NCBI GenBank assembly: GCA_900544075.1
Contig: UQTJ01000067.1
Coordinates: 1-9,384, forward strand
Direction: 5' to 3'
Length of the DNA stretch: 9,384 nucleotides
Source of the DNA: an uncultured Bacteroides sp.
GTDB taxonomy: Bacteria > Bacteroidota > Bacteroidia > Bacteroidales > Bacteroidaceae
The position numbers were made by a program, and so were the translations under genes. Shown here piece by piece: positions 6,360-9,384 of this stretch (its first letter is position 1; the number at the start of each line of letters is the position of its first letter). A model generated the notes under the pieces. The model saw nothing but the letters and a program-made list of their open reading frames with translations. It searched no databases and was not told the DNA's origin.

Positions 6360-6376
6360 AGAAGTTTTTATATGCG

Positions 6377-6422
6377 AAAGGAAGCATAATCTGCAATATA
6401 GGGTTATACTTCCTTTTTTTAT
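6377..6422 (+). terminator. Intrinsic terminator of the mobilization operon
   Basis: AAAGGAAGCATAA (6377-6389) pairs with TTATACTTCCTTT (6404-6416) over 13 positions with one C-A mismatch and a 14-base loop. The stem runs directly into a T tract (6414-6420). It starts 18 bases after the stop codon at 6359 and separates the mob genes from the downstream restriction gene. Confidence 0.85.
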
Positions 6423-6453
6423 TTGTTATGAGGTATATATCAACAAATTAGAT

Positions 6454-6461
6454 TACTTTTG
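6454..6461 (+). promoter_or_regulatory. Promoter -7 box (TAnnTTTG) for the restriction-modification gene
   Basis: TACTTTTG is an exact match to the Bacteroidetes -7 consensus TAnnTTTG. It lies 26 bases ahead of the ATG at 6488 and just after the terminator. The only nearby TTTG (6422-6425) is 28 bp upstream, longer than the usual -33/-7 spacing, so the -33 element is weak or absent. A good ribosome binding site, AAAGGA (6478-6483), follows. Confidence 0.5.
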
Positions 6462-6487
6462 CTTGTGAATTATTAAGAAAGGACATT

Positions 6488-9384
6488 ATGGGACAATTAA
6501 AGCCTAATCAAATATTGAATAAAGCGTATAGGCAGGTAGCAATAGAAACAGAAGATTTCAATCGTTTTAAAAAAGCTCTTCATACTTTATTATCTACCAT
6601 ATCAGATGGTCAAAGAGAAGAAACCCAAAAGGAACACTTAAGGAATTTCCTAAGTGATACTTTTTATAAACCATACTATATGGCTCCAGAAGAAGATATA
6701 GATTTGGCTGTAAGATTAGATAAAACAAGTAAGTCAAATATTGGTTTATTAATTGAGGTAAAGAGTACAACCAACAAAAACGAAATGATTTCTGTTGGTA
6801 ACTTAAATAGGAAAGCTCTGCAGGAACTCTTGCTCTATTATTTAAGAGAAAGAATATCCAAGAAAAATTCAGATATTAAATATCTGATAGCTACCAATGT
6901 ATATGAATATTTTATCTTTGATGCCCAAGAGTTTGAGCAAAAATTTTATCAAAATAAGAAACTGAAAAAAGAGTTTCAGGATTTTGAGGATGGCAGGAAA
7001 ACAAGTCGCAAAACAGACTTCTTTTATTCTGAGATAGCTTCTTCATTTATCGAAGAAGTTGCAGATAGTCTTGACTATACCTATTTTGACATCCGCTCTT
7101 ACGCTAAATATTTAGGCGAGAATACTGCTTCAAAAAAACTTATCGAATTGTATAAGGTATTCAGTGATGTGCATTTGCTGAAACTGCCCTTCCAAAATGA
7201 CAGTAACTCTTTGAATAAGAAGTTTTATGCAGAATTGTTGCATATTCTGGGTATTGAAGAGAAAAAGGAAAACAATAAGATCGTCATTGTACGTAAAGCT
7301 GTTGGACAGCGTAATGAAGCTTCTTTGTTGGAGAATACAATCAACCAACTTGATGTAGAAGATTGCTTGCGAAAAATTCCCAATATTGCAATTTATGGAA
7401 GTACCCAAGAAGAACGTTTGTTCAATGTGGCTATGGAGTTATGTATTACTTGGATTAATCGAATCTTGTTCTTGAAATTGTTGGAAGCTCAAATGTTGAA
7501 ATACCACAATGGAGAGCAATGTTACAAATTTCTTTCTATACAGAAAATACGTGATTTCGATGATTTGAACACTTTATTTTTTCAAGTTCTGGCACGAAAT
7601 GTTCATCAAAGGACAGCTTCCATATTGAAAGATTTTGAATTTGTTCCTTATTTGAATAGCTCACTCTTTGAAGTTACAGAACTGGAAAGTAATACAATAA
7701 AGATAAATAGTTTATCGCAGCGGTCTGAATTACCACTATTTACCAATAGTGTATTAATTAATCGTAAGGAAAAACAACAGTTCAATAGCCTTCCAACTTT
7801 GAATTATTTATTTGCTTTTTTGGATGCATATAATTTTGCAAGCGAAGGCAGTGAGGAAGTTCAAGAAGAAGCCAAGACTTTGATTAACGCTTCTGTTTTA
7901 GGACTTATATTTGAAAAAATCAACGGACATAAAGATGGTTCGGTGTTTACTCCTGGATTTATTACAATGTATATGTGCCGTGAAGCCGTTGCTAATTCGG
8001 TCTTGACTAAGTTTAATAATTTTTATAACTGGAATTGTACGTCTGTTGCAGATTTGTACAATAAAATAGATGATATATCACACGCTAACCGGATTATAAA
8101 TAGTATCACAATTTGTGATCCTGCTGTGGGGTCAGGTCACTTTTTGGTATCTGCTTTAAACGAGTTAATACGTTTGAAATATGAACTAGGAATTTTAGTG
8201 GATTCCGAAGGTAAACGTATTAAAAAATCAGATTACACACTGTCTATCGAAAACGATGAACTGATTGTAACGGATGCAGAAAATAATTTGTTTGAGTATA
8301 ATCCATTGAATGAGGAAAGCCGACGCATTCAAGAAACATTGTTTAAAGAGAAAAAGATAATTATTGAGAATTGTTTGTTTGGCGTGGATATTAATCCAAA
8401 CTCTGTGAAAATATGTAGGTTACGTTTGTGGATTGAATTGCTTAAAAATGCTTACTATACAGCAGAAAGTGATTATAAACAATTGGAAACCTTACCCAAC
8501 ATCGATATAAATATCAAATGCGGAAACTCTCTTTTACATCGTTTTGATTTAACGGATAGCATTAAGTCCGTATTAAAAGAAACAGGTATTTCTATTAGCC
8601 AGTATAGAAATGCTGTGAGCAAGTATAAGAATGCTCAAGATAAAGCTGAAAAGTGGGAGTTGGATTCAATGATAGCTGAAATTAAATCTAAACTTACCAC
8701 TGAAATCGGTGCAAAAGACCCTAAAAAACTTAGATTAAATAAGCGTAGGGCAGAACTGGTGAATTTACTTGCACCGCAGTTGTTTGAAATGAGTAAAAAA
8801 GAACAAAAGGATTGGCAGAAACGTGTGGATGCTGTTAAAAGGGAAATAGCAGAACTTGAAAGTTATTTTGAGGAAATCAATTCCAATAAGATTTATTTGG
8901 GTGCTTTTGAATGGCGTATAGAGTTTCCAGAATTATTGGATACAGATGGCAATTTTATAGGATTTGATTGTATTATTGGCAATCCTCCTTATATTCAACT
9001 GCAATCTATGGGAACAGATGCTGATGTCTTAGAGCGAATGAAGTATAAAACTTATGTTCGTACAGGGGATATTTATTGTTTATTCTACGAGCATGGGATG
9101 AATTTGCTTAAACCTAATGGCTGCCTATGTTACATTACTTCCAATAAGTGGATGAGAGCCGGATATGGAAAAGAATTACGCCAATATTTTATTGCAAAAA
9201 CAAATCCTGTTTTGTTAATTGATTTTGCAGGGATAAAGATATTTGATGCAGCAACTGTTGAAACTAATATTTTGATAGCAAAGAAGGAAAGTTATACTCA
9301 AAATACATTAGCTTGTATTATTTCTAATACAGATGACTTAAATAAATTGAGCGTTTTAGTGCAGCAACAGGCTGTGGAGTGTAA
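6488..9384 (+). CDS. Type IIG (Eco57I-class) restriction-modification enzyme, 3' partial
   Basis: The ATG at 6488, behind AAAGGA, opens a frame with no stop for 965 codons to the window edge. The N terminus has a PD-(D/E)xK-type nuclease motif: D72 in EEDIDLAV and E90-x-K92 in LLIEVKS, placed as in fused IIG enzymes such as MmeI. A helical linker follows. The methyltransferase core then shows KDGSVFTP (482-489, motif X), DPAVGSGHF (544-552, motif I, SAM binding), FGVDINPNSVKICRLRLW (from about 631, motif II/III) and IIGNPPYIQL (NPPY 832-835, catalytic motif IV), typical of gamma-class N6-adenine methyltransferases. A lysine/glutamate-rich helical insert lies at about 700-800. The target recognition region should lie beyond the window. 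BREX PglX is an alternative within the superfamily, but the ExK nuclease motif and lack of brx neighbours argue against it. Rough counts give 30-32% GC in sampled lines, versus 42-50% in the mob genes. Confidence 0.88.
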   Translation, partial: MGQLKPNQILNKAYRQVAIETEDFNRFKKALHTLLSTISDGQREETQKEHLRNFLSDTFYKPYYMAPEEDIDLAVRLDKTSKSNIGLLIEVKSTTNKNEMISVGNLNRKALQELLLYYLRERISKKNSDIKYLIATNVYEYFIFDAQEFEQKFYQNKKLKKEFQDFEDGRKTSRKTDFFYSEIASSFIEEVADSLDYTYFDIRSYAKYLGENTASKKLIELYKVFSDVHLLKLPFQNDSNSLNKKFYAELLHILGIEEKKENNKIVIVRKAVGQRNEASLLENTINQLDVEDCLRKIPNIAIYGSTQEERLFNVAMELCITWINRILFLKLLEAQMLKYHNGEQCYKFLSIQKIRDFDDLNTLFFQVLARNVHQRTASILKDFEFVPYLNSSLFEVTELESNTIKINSLSQRSELPLFTNSVLINRKEKQQFNSLPTLNYLFAFLDAYNFASEGSEEVQEEAKTLINASVLGLIFEKINGHKDGSVFTPGFITMYMCREAVANSVLTKFNNFYNWNCTSVADLYNKIDDISHANRIINSITICDPAVGSGHFLVSALNELIRLKYELGILVDSEGKRIKKSDYTLSIENDELIVTDAENNLFEYNPLNEESRRIQETLFKEKKIIIENCLFGVDINPNSVKICRLRLWIELLKNAYYTAESDYKQLETLPNIDINIKCGNSLLHRFDLTDSIKSVLKETGISISQYRNAVSKYKNAQDKAEKWELDSMIAEIKSKLTTEIGAKDPKKLRLNKRRAELVNLLAPQLFEMSKKEQKDWQKRVDAVKREIAELESYFEEINSNKIYLGAFEWRIEFPELLDTDGNFIGFDCIIGNPPYIQLQSMGTDADVLERMKYKTYVRTGDIYCLFYEHGMNLLKPNGCLCYITSNKWMRAGYGKELRQYFIAKTNPVLLIDFAGIKIFDAATVETNILIAKKESYTQNTLACIISNTDDLNKLSVLVQQQAVEC

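Noticed and set aside
7130..7408. Minus-strand frame of 92 codons inside the restriction gene
   Set aside because: It lies wholly inside a long, motif-supported coding frame on the other strand and has no recognisable domain.
6488..9384. BREX PglX methyltransferase
   Set aside because: An N-terminal D...ExK nuclease motif is present and no other BREX genes are in view. A later reading of the downstream sequence could reopen this.

Overview
The window looks like part of an integrated mobilizable element (IME, or mobilizable transposon) from a gut Bacteroidales genome such as Bacteroides, Phocaeicola or Parabacteroides. The evidence is the gene order (HTH genes, SF3-type helicase, toprim primase, MobC, MobP-type relaxase), weak ribosome binding sites, and a TAnnTTTG promoter box of the Bacteroidetes type. 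All genes read on the + strand. No integrase, transfer ATPase, tRNA, rRNA or CRISPR array is visible, so the ends of the element lie outside the window.

Layout. Bases 1-843 hold the 3' part of a COG2865-type (RecG C-terminal-like) ATP-binding regulator. Bases 822-1229 hold a small HTH protein whose start lies inside the preceding gene. Bases 1230-1473 are non-coding and carry two sets of 10-bp-periodic repeats. Bases 1474-1824 encode an excisionase-like HTH protein, followed at once by a DUF5906/SF3-like helicase (1828-3039). Bases 3040-3271 are non-coding and packed with TTGTTGA repeats in both orientations, an iteron-like candidate replication origin. Bases 3272-4216 encode a toprim primase with a zinc-less CHC2-like fold. 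Bases 4217-4362 hold several inverted repeats and are the best oriT candidate. Bases 4363-6359 are the mobilization operon: MobC, the relaxase, and a coiled-coil membrane protein, closed by an intrinsic terminator.

From 6488 to the window edge (still open at 9384) runs a large, more AT-rich gene for a fused restriction-modification enzyme (type IIG, Eco57I class). It has an N-terminal PD-(D/E)xK nuclease motif and a gamma-class N6-adenine methyltransferase core (DPAVGSGHF, NPPY). It sits after the terminator with its own promoter-like box, so it reads as cargo.

How the parts fit (inference). The HTH proteins would control excision and expression. Helicase, primase and the iteron-like region would let the excised circle replicate. 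MobC, relaxase and membrane protein would act at the oriT so that a co-resident conjugative element can transfer it. The restriction enzyme would protect the host or help keep the element in place. Most parts belong to known families. The least explained pieces are the repeat arrays, the overlapping oriT hairpins, the membrane protein, and a frame-breaking 11-bp repeat inside the first gene.
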